Source: Sulfurimonas sp. SAG-AH-194-C21 (GTDB lineage Bacteria > Campylobacterota > Campylobacteria > Campylobacterales > Sulfurimonadaceae). From it: 64,000 bases of DNA. Location of the stretch: assembly GCF_029215985.1 (NCBI RefSeq), contig NZ_JAEMVC010000007.1, positions 1 to 64,000 on the forward strand, in the 5' to 3' direction. This document shows positions 8,695 to 17,399 of the stretch, in pieces; positions within the stretch are counted from its first letter, which is position 1, and each line of letters opens with the position of its first letter. The translations under genes were made by a program, and so were the position numbers. The notes beneath the pieces are model-generated. The model made no database searches, had not been told where the DNA came from, and was given only the letters and a program-made list of their open reading frames with translations.

Positions 8695-9054
8695 CTATTT
8701 TGCTAATGCTGCTTTAGAAGCGTCTGCAACTGCTGTAAATGCTGCTGCATCGTTCATTGCCATATCAGCAAGAATTTTACGGTCAAGCTCAACACCTGCT
8801 TTATGTACACCATTCATGAAAGATGAATAGTTCATTCCATTTAAACGAGCCGCTGCATTAATACGGATGATCCATAGTTTACGGAACTCACGTTTTTTCT
8901 GTTTCCGGTCACGGAATGCATAATAAAGTGAACGTTCAATTTGCTCTTTGGCTTTACGGAAGTGCTTACGACGACCACTATAAAAACCCTTCGCTAATTT
9001 TAATATCTTTTTGTGTCTTCTTCTACGAACAACACCTGTTTTTACTCTTGGCAT
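8695..9054 (-). CDS. rplT: 50S ribosomal protein L20
   Basis: 119 residues, almost colinear with bacterial L20: [30 protein letters not shown] at the N-terminus and [23 protein letters not shown] in the globular domain. L20 binds 23S rRNA early in assembly and, in several bacteria, represses its own operon. It follows rpmI with a 104-bp spacer that contains a small hairpin (9118-9137). AAGGA lies 7 bp before the ATG. Confidence 0.98.
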   Translation of the reverse strand: MPRVKTGVVRRRRHKKILKLAKGFYSGRRKHFRKAKEQIERSLYYAFRDRKQKKREFRKLWIIRINAAARLNGMNYSSFMNGVHKAGVELDRKILADMAMNDAAAFTAVADASKAALAK

Positions 9055-9117
9055 TTCTTTCCTTTTTCTTTACCCGTATCACTATGTGCTTAGGGTGCCA
9101 TGCTTTGATGGTCTTGC

Positions 9118-9137
9118 CCAATTTATTTAAAAATTGG
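9118..9137 (-). other. Hairpin in the rpmI-rplT spacer
   Basis: Seven-base inverted repeat CCAATTT / AAATTGG with a 6-base loop in the 104-bp spacer. It lacks a following T run, so it may be an RNA-processing or L20-binding element rather than a terminator; this is inference only. Confidence 0.35.
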
Positions 9138-9158
9138 AGATGTAATGAAAAACTAAAA

Positions 9159-9350
9159 TTAGTTAATCATCGCCTTAATATTAGCAGCATCAGCTTTTGC
9201 AACTGTTGCTGGTTGATTTTGATCACGACGAGTTTGAGCGTCTTGTTTAGTTAAAATATGACTTCTAAACGCTTTTCCACGTTTAATTTGACCATTTTTC
9301 TTAACTTTAAAACGCTTAACAGCGCCTTTTACCGATTTCATTTTTGGCAT
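9159..9350 (-). CDS. rpmI: 50S ribosomal protein L35
   Basis: 63-residue ribosomal protein L35. [16 protein letters not shown] followed by [12 protein letters not shown] is the family signature. The ATG at 9350 was chosen because the family begins MPKMK and an AAAGGA lies 8 bp upstream; the longer in-frame extension is not conserved. It is the first gene of an rpmI-rplT unit. infC, commonly upstream in other bacteria, is not adjacent: the next gene upstream is divergent. Confidence 0.97.
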   Translation of the reverse strand: MPKMKSVKGAVKRFKVKKNGQIKRGKAFRSHILTKQDAQTRRDQNQPATVAKADAANIKAMIN

Positions 9351-9434
9351 CGATAATCCTTTAAGTAAAATTCTTGCATCTGTATATATGAACAGAATTA
9401 AGAGTCGCATTATACCCAAATATTTATATATTTT

Positions 9435-9443
9435 TGCTATAAT
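9435..9443 (+). promoter_or_regulatory. Extended -10 promoter giving a leaderless mRNA
   Basis: TGCTATAAT preceded by a T-rich run, the form typical of Campylobacterota vegetative promoters. The predicted start of transcription, about 7 bp downstream, coincides with the ATG at 9450. Confidence 0.6.
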
Positions 9444-9449
9444 TATCCT

Positions 9450-9677
9450 ATGAATTCAATTAAACATATCCAAAATGCCCTCAAAGAGCTTGATGATGAA
9501 GTCCAAACTATACTTTTAAATTGGGATATTCCACTCAATGAAAAAGATAATCTTATGCTTCCAATTTTACAACAAAAAAAAGTACTTACTCAAACATTAG
9601 AGGACTTAACATACCTAAAAGACAATCCACCAAGTCCAAACCAGCCTTGTGGTATTTCTAAATACCGAATGGACTAG
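9450..9677 (+). CDS. Small hypothetical protein, apparently leaderless
   Basis: 75 residues, no recognised domain. It is mostly helical and acidic, with a proline-rich tail ([17 protein letters not shown]) containing one cysteine. An extended -10 element TGCTATAAT ends 6 bp before the ATG, so the transcript is expected to start at or next to the initiation codon, and no Shine-Dalgarno sequence is visible. The end overlaps the convergent pseudopilin gene by 4 bp. It may be lineage-specific. Confidence 0.6.
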   Translation: MNSIKHIQNALKELDDEVQTILLNWDIPLNEKDNLMLPILQQKKVLTQTLEDLTYLKDNPPSPNQPCGISKYRMD

Positions 9678-10192
9678 AAAGCACTCACTTTAAGCAAAAT
9701 TTCTTGTGAGTCTTCAAAAAGTGCATGAAAAAGATAAGTTCCTTTAATTGTGTCTTTTGATTTGTAAACTCTAAAACTTTTTACTTTTCCCAACTCATCT
9801 ACAACAAACTCACTATCAAGAACAAGAGGATACTCTCTAAAAGGCTTTAAGGACTCTAGTCTATATAGTCTCTTATCGTTTACAACATAGGCTACATAAG
9901 GATTAATTCTCTTATGTATAGAGTTAGATGTTTGCAAGAACACAACATCTTCTCTCTTACTCTGATTTAAAATTGTTACGATAGATGTATTTGTTTCGGA
10001 TGATATTGCTACACTAAAATCTTTAAAAATAACCTCTTTTAAAAGTTCTACTTGAGATATTTTTTGAACTTCATTAGATAAAAGAATATTTGACTTATTT
10101 ATAGCTGCATAACTTTTATATAAAAATATCATAATGATAGTAAGTATAACGATACTAATTATAAGTTCAATAAGAGTAAATGCCTTTCTCAT
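9674..10192 (-). CDS. Type II secretion minor pseudopilin, GspJ-like
   Basis: 172 residues with a class III prepilin signal: MRKA then FTLIELIISIVILTIIMIFLY, with the conserved Glu at +5 of the mature protein and a hydrophobic stalk. The remainder is a periplasmic beta-rich domain. Last gene of the leftward gspLMNCDE-pseudopilin operon, overlapping its upstream neighbour by 4 bp. Assignment as GspJ rather than GspH or GspI rests on order and size and is tentative. A prepilin peptidase is required but is not in the window. Confidence 0.75.
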   Translation of the reverse strand: MRKAFTLIELIISIVILTIIMIFLYKSYAAINKSNILLSNEVQKISQVELLKEVIFKDFSVAISSETNTSIVTILNQSKREDVVFLQTSNSIHKRINPYVAYVVNDKRLYRLESLKPFREYPLVLDSEFVVDELGKVKSFRVYKSKDTIKGTYLFHALFEDSQEILLKVSAF

Positions 10193-10644
10193 TGAATTTT
10201 TATCCTTATGAGTGATCCTTTAAAATCTTTAGTTTTAAGACTTGTCTTACCTATTTCAAAGATTATTCCTGAAGAACCTTTTGTCTCACTTTCTTCATCA
10301 TCACCGCTATCTTCATACTCACTTGTGTCTATCACATCCAACTCAACATAATTAAGTTCTACTTTTATAGCTTTGAGTTTCCTTCGTAAGTCATTCTCAA
10401 CATCAAAATCCTCTATGAGTCGATACATGTCCGTATTACTTTTTTCAAAACCATATCCATTTCCATGTGAAAGTATAAAAGAGTTGTACTGATTTGTTTT
10501 CATCATCTCTTTTATACCAAAAAACTTGTGTGTTGTGTTTCCTCTCATCTGAAGAAGAGCAGCAATGACAACAGAAACTATCATAACTGCAACCATTACT
10601 TCCATAAGAGTAAATGCTTTATGATTGAAATTACGCTTAGGCAT
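10189..10644 (-). CDS. Type II secretion minor pseudopilin, GspI-like
   Basis: 151 residues. Prepilin cleavage region MPKRNFNHKA / FTLMEVMVAVMIVSVVIAALL, with Glu at +5. The mature part has an unusual acidic stretch around residues 110-122 (a run of D, E and S). It overlaps gspE by 8 bp and the next pseudopilin by 4 bp, so translation is coupled. GspI-like is suggested by the short length and the MEVMVA signature; this is inference. Confidence 0.72.
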   Translation of the reverse strand: MPKRNFNHKAFTLMEVMVAVMIVSVVIAALLQMRGNTTHKFFGIKEMMKTNQYNSFILSHGNGYGFEKSNTDMYRLIEDFDVENDLRRKLKAIKVELNYVELDVIDTSEYEDSGDDEESETKGSSGIIFEIGKTSLKTKDFKGSLIRIKIQ

Positions 10645-12151
10645 GACCTAAACCGATACGGATAGCTTCATCAAGTGATGTTTCACCATCAAAAAGCATT
10701 GTAGAAAGCTGAATTGAAATAGTCTTTAAACCATCTTTTTCAAGCTGTGTTTTAATAGTATGTTCATCAGTTGTTGTTTTAAGAAGTTCTTTTATAGCAT
10801 CATTCATAACAAGTAGTTCACCGATAGAGCGGCGACCAGAGTATCCACTATAGTTACAAGCCTTACAACCAACAGACTTATAAATAATTGCATTAGCCGG
10901 AATGTTATAATCCTCGGCAAAGTTTTCTGCTAACTCATCTTCTTCCTTACACTCATTACAGATAACACGCACTAAACGCTGTGCTAAAATCCCTAAAAGC
11001 GAAGAACTTATCAAAAATGGTTCTACTTTCATATCTGCTAAACGTGAGATAGTTGCTGCTGCTGAGTTAGTGTGTAGCGTTGAGAAGACTAAGTGCCCTG
11101 TTAATGCTGCACGGACAGAGATTGCAGCTGTTTCTTCATCACGAATTTCACCAATCATAATAACATCAGGATCTTGTCGAAGAATAGAACGAAGGGCTGC
11201 TGCAAATGTAAGTCCTACTTTTTCATTTACTTGGATCTGAGCAATATTATCACTCTTATACTCAACTGGATCTTCAACTGTAATAAGATTTTTATGGGGT
11301 TCTTCAACTTCACGTAAAAAGGAGTGAAGCGAAGTTGTTTTACCAGAACCCGTTGGGCCCGTTACAAGAATAATTCCATGAGATGAACGTAGTAATTTTT
11401 TTACATCATCAATAAGATTGTCATCGAAGCCAAGCTCATTTATCTGAGGTATTTGTGAGCTTTGCATCAGGAGACGCATAACTACACGCTCACCGTAAAA
11501 TGTAGGTAAAATTGAGACACGAATGTCTAAGACTTCACCCGCTATTTTTATCTGAGTACGTCCATCTTGAGGGATACGTTTTTCAGAGATATCAAGGTTA
11601 GAGATAACTTTTATACGACTCACTATCAGACTGACTACTTTTTTATCTAAGTCTGCATTTTTACTAAGCATTCCATCAACACGAAAACGAACTACACCTT
11701 TTTTCTCTTGTACTTCAATGTGAATATCTGATGCTCTTTTTTTTACAGCTTGATAAAAAAGAGCATTTACAAACTTTATAATGGGGGCGGACTCTTCACT
11801 TGTTAAAATATCACTAGATGTACGAAGAAAATCCGTAAGAGAGATATCTTCTTCACTCTCCTCACCCTCTTCTTCTTGCATCGTCTCTATAGCTTTATCT
11901 GTTCTGAGTTCTAAAAATCGGTTAAAAAGTCTCTCATACGACTCATCGGTGAGTAGACATAATGGGTACTCTTTTTCAAGTTTTGTGTAGTAGTTACTCG
12001 CCGTCGCATAAGTTTCTTCTGATGTAAATGCTGTTATAACTCCCTCATACTCACTAAAAAGAAGAGCATTCTTAACACTGATGTCAGTATCTAATGCCTC
12101 CGGTTCATAGACCTCAAGTTTTAGATTATGTAGGGGCTCTTGGATTAACAT
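10637..12151 (-). CDS. gspE: Type II secretion assembly ATPase
   Basis: 504-residue cytoplasmic hexameric ATPase that powers pseudopilus assembly. The N-terminal domain (1-120) is followed by the RecA-like core with Walker A GPTGSGKTTS near residues 264-273, Asp box VEDPVEY, Walker B DVIMIGEIRDEETA and His box TGHLVFSTLHTN. A four-cysteine zinc motif (CNEC ... CKAC) occurs near residues 405-440, characteristic of GspE/PilB. It abuts gspD with no gap. Confidence 0.95.
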   Translation of the reverse strand: MLIQEPLHNLKLEVYEPEALDTDISVKNALLFSEYEGVITAFTSEETYATASNYYTKLEKEYPLCLLTDESYERLFNRFLELRTDKAIETMQEEEGEESEEDISLTDFLRTSSDILTSEESAPIIKFVNALFYQAVKKRASDIHIEVQEKKGVVRFRVDGMLSKNADLDKKVVSLIVSRIKVISNLDISEKRIPQDGRTQIKIAGEVLDIRVSILPTFYGERVVMRLLMQSSQIPQINELGFDDNLIDDVKKLLRSSHGIILVTGPTGSGKTTSLHSFLREVEEPHKNLITVEDPVEYKSDNIAQIQVNEKVGLTFAAALRSILRQDPDVIMIGEIRDEETAAISVRAALTGHLVFSTLHTNSAAATISRLADMKVEPFLISSSLLGILAQRLVRVICNECKEEDELAENFAEDYNIPANAIIYKSVGCKACNYSGYSGRRSIGELLVMNDAIKELLKTTTDEHTIKTQLEKDGLKTISIQLSTMLFDGETSLDEAIRIGLGHA

Positions 12152-13993
12152 CTATTTCTGCACTTCATCTTTATTTTCTTTATTTACTCTATTTTCTAAC
12201 TTCTTAAAAACTTTTACATTGTACTCTTTTTGAATCTTTGCAAGCAATCCTAGATCTGCTTGAAGTTGTGATAATTTTTCACTTTTATCTATTATGTATG
12301 GTGTTAACATAACAATAAGATTATCTTGTTCTATTGTGGTAGTTTTAGATGAAAACAGATAATCCCCTAACCATGGTATATCACCTAAAAGAGGAACTTT
12401 ACTTACTGAAGTTCTGTCATATGTTTTGACTAAACCACCTATAATTATACTCTCACCATGACGAAGAATAGCCTGTGTTTTGACCTCTTGTTTTGAAGTA
12501 ACTGGTTGACCTGTTGCATTGTTACTTCCATCATCAAGTAGGTTTTCTAAAATAGCTTCTGCATCAAGAGTTACCTTGTCATTTGAAGATACACGTGGTT
12601 TTATTTTGAGAGTAAGACCGATATCTTCACGCTTAAAACTACTTGTAACACCATTAAGCCCTGAAGTGTTCGTCACTGTACCTGTTGAAATTGAAATCGT
12701 ACGTCCTACATAAATTGATGACTCTTTATTATTCACACAAAGGATAGAAGGATTTGAGATAGATTTTGCTGCACCATTTGTCTCTAAAAAATCAAGTGTC
12801 GCCCCAAGTGCAAAACCACCAGTAGCACCTGAACCAACTACTGTACCTGCAAGGGCTGCCCCTATTGTTCCAGCTATTGCCTTACCACCAAAGTTTGTTG
12901 CCAAAGAGTAAAGCCCTTCAGACGTAAGAGATGCTACATCAAAACCATACTTTATACCTATTGCTTCTGTATTACTTTTACTGATTTCTATAATTCTCGC
13001 CTGAACATATACCTGATACTTCTCTTTATCTAACTCATCAATGATAAGTTTTATACCCTTTAAAATAAGGGGATCACCAATGGCAATGATGGCATTTATC
13101 TCTTCACTCGCAGATACATTTGGTTTAAGAGAGGGGTCTGCAAAAATTTGCTTTGCAATAATCTCATTAAGAGATGCTGCTACAGTTTTTGCATCAGAGT
13201 TTTTCAGTTCATATATCTGTACACTATTACTCGCATGTGATTCCACATCCATGTCTTTAACCAAGGCTTCTATTTTTGCAACATTTTCTTTTAAACCTAC
13301 TATGACAAGAGCATTAATATTATCATCATAAATTATTTTCACTTCTTGAGAAGCTACTTTAGGATTAAAAATCCTTTTAACAATTTCAAGAAGCCTTGTT
13401 TTAAGTTTTTTAGCATTTGTATTTTCTATTGGGATGATTTTTACTATAGCCTGATTGTTTGTATTTATGTTTTTTATAACTTTTTTTATAGTTCTTATGT
13501 TATTTGGGTAGTCTGTAAGTAAAAGAGTATTGCTCTCTTTCATAGTCATAAGTTTTGCTGTTTTAGAGATAAGATAACGAACTTTTGCTGCTACAATGTC
13601 AACATTCTCACCCTTAATAGGGATGGCTTGAGTCACCATAAGTGAACCATAAGCCACTTCTCCTTTGTTTACTACCCTTACATTGTTTTTTGCTGCTTCA
13701 GTTGAACGAACAACCTGATAAAGAGAACCTTTTTTAATGAGAGTGTAACCCTTTGACTCTAAAACAGAAACAAGTATGCCTATCAATTCATCATCATACA
13801 CGGGAGTAGCACTTACAAAGTTTACTGTTCCATTTATCTTGTTATTAACCAAAATGTTTTTGTTGGTGATTTTAGATATTAGTTTGATAAAGTCATTTAT
13901 CTGTAGGTCTGCAAAATTTACATTTACTTCATCTCTAGCATGTAGGCTAAAAACTAAAAGTACTGTTAAAAGTATTGTCTTAATGAATCTCAT
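12152..13993 (-). CDS. gspD: Type II secretion outer membrane secretin
   Basis: 613 residues. Signal peptide (MRFIKTILLTVLLVFSLHA), N0 domain (VNFADLQINDFIKLISKITNKN), then repeated N1-N3 KH-like domains and the C-terminal secretin beta-barrel with VPLLGDIPWLGDYLFSS signature near residue 545. It forms the outer membrane gate. A glycine/alanine-rich stretch at about 370-400 is probably in the central gate or cap region. Overlaps gspC by 14 bp. Confidence 0.95.
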   Translation of the reverse strand: MRFIKTILLTVLLVFSLHARDEVNVNFADLQINDFIKLISKITNKNILVNNKINGTVNFVSATPVYDDELIGILVSVLESKGYTLIKKGSLYQVVRSTEAAKNNVRVVNKGEVAYGSLMVTQAIPIKGENVDIVAAKVRYLISKTAKLMTMKESNTLLLTDYPNNIRTIKKVIKNINTNNQAIVKIIPIENTNAKKLKTRLLEIVKRIFNPKVASQEVKIIYDDNINALVIVGLKENVAKIEALVKDMDVESHASNSVQIYELKNSDAKTVAASLNEIIAKQIFADPSLKPNVSASEEINAIIAIGDPLILKGIKLIIDELDKEKYQVYVQARIIEISKSNTEAIGIKYGFDVASLTSEGLYSLATNFGGKAIAGTIGAALAGTVVGSGATGGFALGATLDFLETNGAAKSISNPSILCVNNKESSIYVGRTISISTGTVTNTSGLNGVTSSFKREDIGLTLKIKPRVSSNDKVTLDAEAILENLLDDGSNNATGQPVTSKQEVKTQAILRHGESIIIGGLVKTYDRTSVSKVPLLGDIPWLGDYLFSSKTTTIEQDNLIVMLTPYIIDKSEKLSQLQADLGLLAKIQKEYNVKVFKKLENRVNKENKDEVQK

Positions 13994-14801
13994 ATATTAT
14001 TTCCTTCTCTTGGTTGTTTCTAATTACTACTAGTTCTAGAGTGTCTATTTTATCTATATCTTTATAAAGTTTGAGGGCATCATTTAGTGATGAAAGTTTT
14101 ATATTATTTGCGCGAATGATAATATCACCTTTTTTAAGACCAAGTGTTGCCATTTTAGAACCAGCTTTTATACGGTTCACTTTAAAACCTTCTATCTTTC
14201 CATCTTTTTTAAAGGGTGAGATGGCTATGTCCTTCCATATCTTAGAAGGGTTCTTAGAATAGTTTTTGATATCTTGCTTTGTCACTATATGTTCATCTAA
14301 CTGAGAGTTTTTCTCGTGTTTAACTCGCTTTATAGCTTGAGTAAACTTCTTATCTCCCGGTTTTTCTAGAGCAAGAATATAATCTTTATTTGCCTTAGTA
14401 AAGATAACCTCGGTTAATGCTATCTTTTTTAGTTTATATCCTGCATACTCTTCACCAACACCAACTATACTTGTCTCTTTTTCATTCTCTTTTTTAGCTA
14501 CTATAACAAAACCACTTAGCTTATTGCCATAGAGACCTTTTAGTACGAGTGAGTTGATACTGTATGTTTGTACTTGATTAACAGAAGTCTCTCCATTCTC
14601 AGCCTTAATCTTAGAAAAAACTAACATATTTGAGAAATGGACTCTCTGATACTTCGCTAGGTATGACTTTTTAGCATTAAGTTCTACACCCTCGCTTGGA
14701 AGATACCACCAAAGAGCAACAGATGCAAGCTTTGCAAGAAGAAGAAGAACTAAAAGTAGGCTTACTACTGAAAGGAGTTTAGTGTTAGAAAGTTTTTGCA
14801 T
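13980..14801 (-). CDS. gspC: Type II secretion inner-membrane protein GspC with PDZ domain
   Basis: One transmembrane helix near the N-terminus (LLSVVSLLLVLLLLAKLASV), a periplasmic HR domain that would bind the secretin N0 domain (about residues 70-130) and a C-terminal PDZ domain (FKVNRIKAGSKMATLGLKKG, DIIIRANN). The ATG at 14801 is preferred because GGGGAG lies 7-8 bp upstream; an in-frame ATG at 14822 has no ribosome binding site. It bridges the inner-membrane platform and the secretin. Confidence 0.88.
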   Translation of the reverse strand: MQKLSNTKLLSVVSLLLVLLLLAKLASVALWWYLPSEGVELNAKKSYLAKYQRVHFSNMLVFSKIKAENGETSVNQVQTYSINSLVLKGLYGNKLSGFVIVAKKENEKETSIVGVGEEYAGYKLKKIALTEVIFTKANKDYILALEKPGDKKFTQAIKRVKHEKNSQLDEHIVTKQDIKNYSKNPSKIWKDIAISPFKKDGKIEGFKVNRIKAGSKMATLGLKKGDIIIRANNIKLSSLNDALKLYKDIDKIDTLELVVIRNNQEKEIIYEIH

Positions 14802-15318
14802 AAACATACTCCCCATTCTCATATTTTTTCATCATTTTTAGTGTCTTTTTATAGGATGCAAACATCTTTTTTGAGGGTTTGAGAGATAGTGTAGCATTTC
14901 TATCTGCGATGCTCACATTTATAGTCGCCTCACCGAACTGACCTAAAGCTTCAGCTGTAATATGAAGAGGATTAAAAATCGTGTAGTGTATATCTAAGGA
15001 GTCGACCTTTGATGGGAGATAAGATTCCACAAGAGATGAGAGTTCTATCTCCTCTAAGTGAATAGAGTTGTATACAAATAGTAGCGTAATATCTACTTCT
15101 TTAATAACTGCACTATCTATCTCTTTGAGTGTGATGTATAAGTTCTTTATATTTAAAGAGAGAGTACTCTCTTGTAAGCTTTCGTTTGAGATGACTACTC
15201 CAAACTTTTTAAGCTCTTGTTCCCCAAAGTAGTAAACACTGGACTTTGGACTAAATGCCACAAGAGCAAAAGCAAAAAAAAGTGTATATGCAAAAAATTT
15301 AGCCATTTTTTTTACCAT
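14785..15318 (-). CDS. GspN-like type II secretion component
   Basis: 177 residues. One N-terminal membrane helix (FFAYTLFFAFALVAFS), then a beta-rich periplasmic domain with regularly spaced short strands; the ending GQFGEATINVSIADRNATLSLKPSK resembles the family of GspN or AsmA-like T2SS accessory proteins. It sits between GspM-like and GspC genes and overlaps both, which is where gspN is found in some systems. Identity is inferred from position plus topology. Confidence 0.5.
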   Translation of the reverse strand: MVKKMAKFFAYTLFFAFALVAFSPKSSVYYFGEQELKKFGVVISNESLQESTLSLNIKNLYITLKEIDSAVIKEVDITLLFVYNSIHLEEIELSSLVESYLPSKVDSLDIHYTIFNPLHITAEALGQFGEATINVSIADRNATLSLKPSKKMFASYKKTLKMMKKYENGEYVYAKTF

Positions 15319-15719
15319 TGTATCTCCATCTCTAAGCTAGCTTTTTCATTACTTAGGCTCTTGATTTTTAACTTTGTTATCTTGTATGAACTGTTTAAAA
15401 TTTTACCCATTAAAAAGTTTAGTGCTTTTGTTGCAATGGACTTTGAGTTTATTTTGATACTCTGTTTGTTACGTTTTATATCCAAGTCTACTTCTTTTAA
15501 AGACCCGTTCGTAAGGACTCTATCTATCGCTTTTTGAGTTTTTTTCTTAATCGCATAGACTGATTTTAGAGAGCTGACTTCTACTGCTAGTTTCTCGCTT
15601 GTTTTATAACTAGAATTTGCTTGGATGAGTTCCTCTTTTACTCCATGGAGTTTAAAAAATAAAAAAGCGATAAGTGCTACTAAAAATGCCCCTATGTGAA
15701 GTGGGTTAATCTGATTCAT
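15312..15719 (-). CDS. GspM-like type II secretion protein
   Basis: 135 residues: a single N-terminal transmembrane helix (LHIGAFLVALIAFLFFKLHG), a coiled-coil-like segment and a small ferredoxin-like periplasmic domain. This topology, and position directly after a GspL-like gene with a 4-bp overlap, fit GspM, the partner of GspL in the inner-membrane platform. Sequence identity to GspM is too low to see by eye. Confidence 0.6.
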   Translation of the reverse strand: MNQINPLHIGAFLVALIAFLFFKLHGVKEELIQANSSYKTSEKLAVEVSSLKSVYAIKKKTQKAIDRVLTNGSLKEVDLDIKRNKQSIKINSKSIATKALNFLMGKILNSSYKITKLKIKSLSNEKASLEMEIQW

Positions 15720-16654
15720 ATTTTTATCTCCACTTTCATACTCTCATCACTGTAAGAAACTTTATACTTTACACTCTTAGAGTCAAGCTGTGAAGTAATA
15801 CTTTTGCTACTCCCTTTTGAGACACCTGACAATCTTACATAAAGTATCTTGTTCTTATACTCTATGAGCATTATCTTCTGAGTTTCATGTAGTTTCATCT
15901 TTAAAAAGTATGAGGTGTATTGGCGAAGTTTAGTTTGTGTTTTGTGAATGCTCTCATATTTTCTTTTTGTTGAGTTGTTTTGAAACATAGTTGATTGAAG
16001 TTTATGTTTTGCAAATACTTCTTCTTGAAGTGTTTGGAGTGCATCCTTTTTAGAAGTAGCTACAAATATCTCTACTATAAGAATAAGAGCAAATAATACT
16101 AATATAACACCTACTTTGTAGAGGCTTTTTTTGTCTACTATATGTCCAAACTGTTGTAGTTTTATACTATGTTTAGAGAGTTTTATATCTCTTAGATCTA
16201 ACTCTTTTGAATCACTAAGCCATGCTGATGGAGCAAGAACTAAAAGAGAATCTTTTAGGTACATACTCTGAGTCGCATTTACCTTTAGTGCACCCTCTAG
16301 AGTTTTAAACTCATGTTGTGCGAAGTGGATTGAGTTTACATCTCCAAGACTAATATTTTTAGTATTTAAAAGTGAGAGGATTTTTTTATCTTCATAAGCA
16401 AATACAAGAAAATCATCTCCATTTTTATATGCTACATATGAGTAGTGTCCTAATGGAAGAGAGTCTTCAAAAATTGAGGCAAGAAGTTTGTTTGCTTGAG
16501 AAACACTTTTTACGGGGAGAGAAATCTTTTTTACCCAGTACAGAGAAGGTGACAAAATTATATCTAGTTTTTTACCTTTTTCATACTCTATAGAAGCATC
16601 ATATTTTGAGTCTATAAATACTGTTTTACCTTGTCGTCTAAATTTCATACGCAA
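15716..16654 (-). CDS. GspL-like inner-membrane platform protein
   Basis: 312 residues. An actin-fold-like cytoplasmic domain (about 1-170), one transmembrane helix (YKVGVILVLFALILIVEIFVA, about 180-200) and a periplasmic ferredoxin-like domain (about 210-312) give the GspL layout. GspL recruits the ATPase GspE. First gene of the leftward T2SS operon gspL-M-N-C-D-E-pseudopilins. In-frame ATGs at 16654 and 16648 are both plausible starts. Confidence 0.65.
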   Translation of the reverse strand: MRMKFRRQGKTVFIDSKYDASIEYEKGKKLDIILSPSLYWVKKISLPVKSVSQANKLLASIFEDSLPLGHYSYVAYKNGDDFLVFAYEDKKILSLLNTKNISLGDVNSIHFAQHEFKTLEGALKVNATQSMYLKDSLLVLAPSAWLSDSKELDLRDIKLSKHSIKLQQFGHIVDKKSLYKVGVILVLFALILIVEIFVATSKKDALQTLQEEVFAKHKLQSTMFQNNSTKRKYESIHKTQTKLRQYTSYFLKMKLHETQKIMLIEYKNKILYVRLSGVSKGSSKSITSQLDSKSVKYKVSYSDESMKVEIKI

Positions 16655-16742
16655 ATTTTCAATTCCTTCTATATTTAAAAAGGAATTATACTGTAAATTA
16701 TATTAATAAATTCCTCTTCCTTAATTATCTTATATACTTCGG

Positions 16743-16763
16743 CTATCAAAATATAAAGGACTT
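16743..16763. repeat. 21-bp direct repeat, copy 1
   Basis: CTATCAAAATATAAAGGACT plus T, identical to copy 2 at 18328-18348. Copy 2 supplies the ribosome binding site (AAAGGA) of a small exported-protein gene; after copy 1 the sequence continues to resemble the start of that gene but has lost the ATG, suggesting a decayed partial duplicate. Confidence 0.7.
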
Positions 16764-16823
16764 GAAAATTTAGTAATTACAAGACATATTCTAAAGCTCC
16801 CACTACTACTTTTTTATTTTTGC

Positions 16824-17009
16824 TTATGCAGCTAAAAATTTAAAGTATGCACTTACTAAAGCTGTTGTAACGGCTACAGTTAAAAGAACATTTCTTTGGC
16901 TACTGTGTCTCATATCTCTTACCATTTTTTCAATTTCTAATGGCATTTTAGAAATGTCTGCTTTTAATTTTTGGATTTCTAATATTTCTTTTTCCTCATT
17001 AATTGTCAT
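16824..17009 (-). CDS. Small membrane protein, paralogue A
   Basis: 61 residues from ATG at 17009, chosen by alignment with the neighbouring paralogue; a longer form from GTG at 17063 is possible. It begins MTINEEKEILEIQKLKADI, a charged helical segment, then has a C-terminal hydrophobic helix (NVLLTVAVTTALVSAYF). It shares the N-terminal motif T-I-[ND]-E-[KE]-[EK]-E-I-L-E with paralogue B 74 bp upstream. No known domain. Tail-anchored topology is suggested. It lies in an accessory block beside an IS remnant. Confidence 0.55.
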   Translation of the reverse strand: MTINEEKEILEIQKLKADISKMPLEIEKMVRDMRHSSQRNVLLTVAVTTALVSAYFKFLAA

Positions 17010-17082
17010 AAGACAAAAACTGTCTACTGTTACCTCATAGCTTTGTGTTTGGGTGCCTGACACTATTCATTCATTTTCCCTT

Positions 17083-17277
17083 TTACCATCCCATTAAACT
17101 TATTGTTTTTGCAATTGCGAATGTTCCACCTGCACCTACTGCTACACCATAAAATGCTAGTTTCATTGTACTTATGAAATAATGTCTATTTCTATCTTCA
17201 ATACTATTATTAAAGTTTCTAATTTCAGCTTTAAATTTTTCTAACTCTAGTATTTCTTTTTCATCAATTGTTGTCAT
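17083..17277 (-). CDS. Small membrane protein, paralogue B
   Basis: 64 residues: MTTIDEKEILELEKFKAEI (charged helix), a short linker rich in N, R and H, and a hydrophobic C-terminal helix (LAFYGVAVGAGGTFAIAKTISLM). AGAAGGA lies 7 bp before the ATG. It is a tandem paralogue of the gene downstream and has the same cytoplasmic-helix-plus-membrane-anchor layout. Function unknown; small tandem membrane proteins could be accessory, immunity or stress factors, but nothing in the sequence decides. Confidence 0.6.
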   Translation of the reverse strand: MTTIDEKEILELEKFKAEIRNFNNSIEDRNRHYFISTMKLAFYGVAVGAGGTFAIAKTISLMGW

Positions 17278-17399
17278 GGTATGTCCTTCTAAATATAATC
17301 AATTATACAGTAATGGTAATAATAAGGCAATTAATTAATTGTGTAGATTAAAATAGTACATATAGTACCTGACACCCTTCCTACTTTAATACTTCTTCC

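Noticed and set aside
9351..9419. 86-residue form of L35
   Set aside because: The extra N-terminal residues are not part of L35, and the internal ATG has a good ribosome binding site.
14801..14822. Longer GspC start at 14822
   Set aside because: No ribosome binding site precedes it, whereas GGGGAG is well placed for ATG 14801, which also gives a normal GspC N-terminus.
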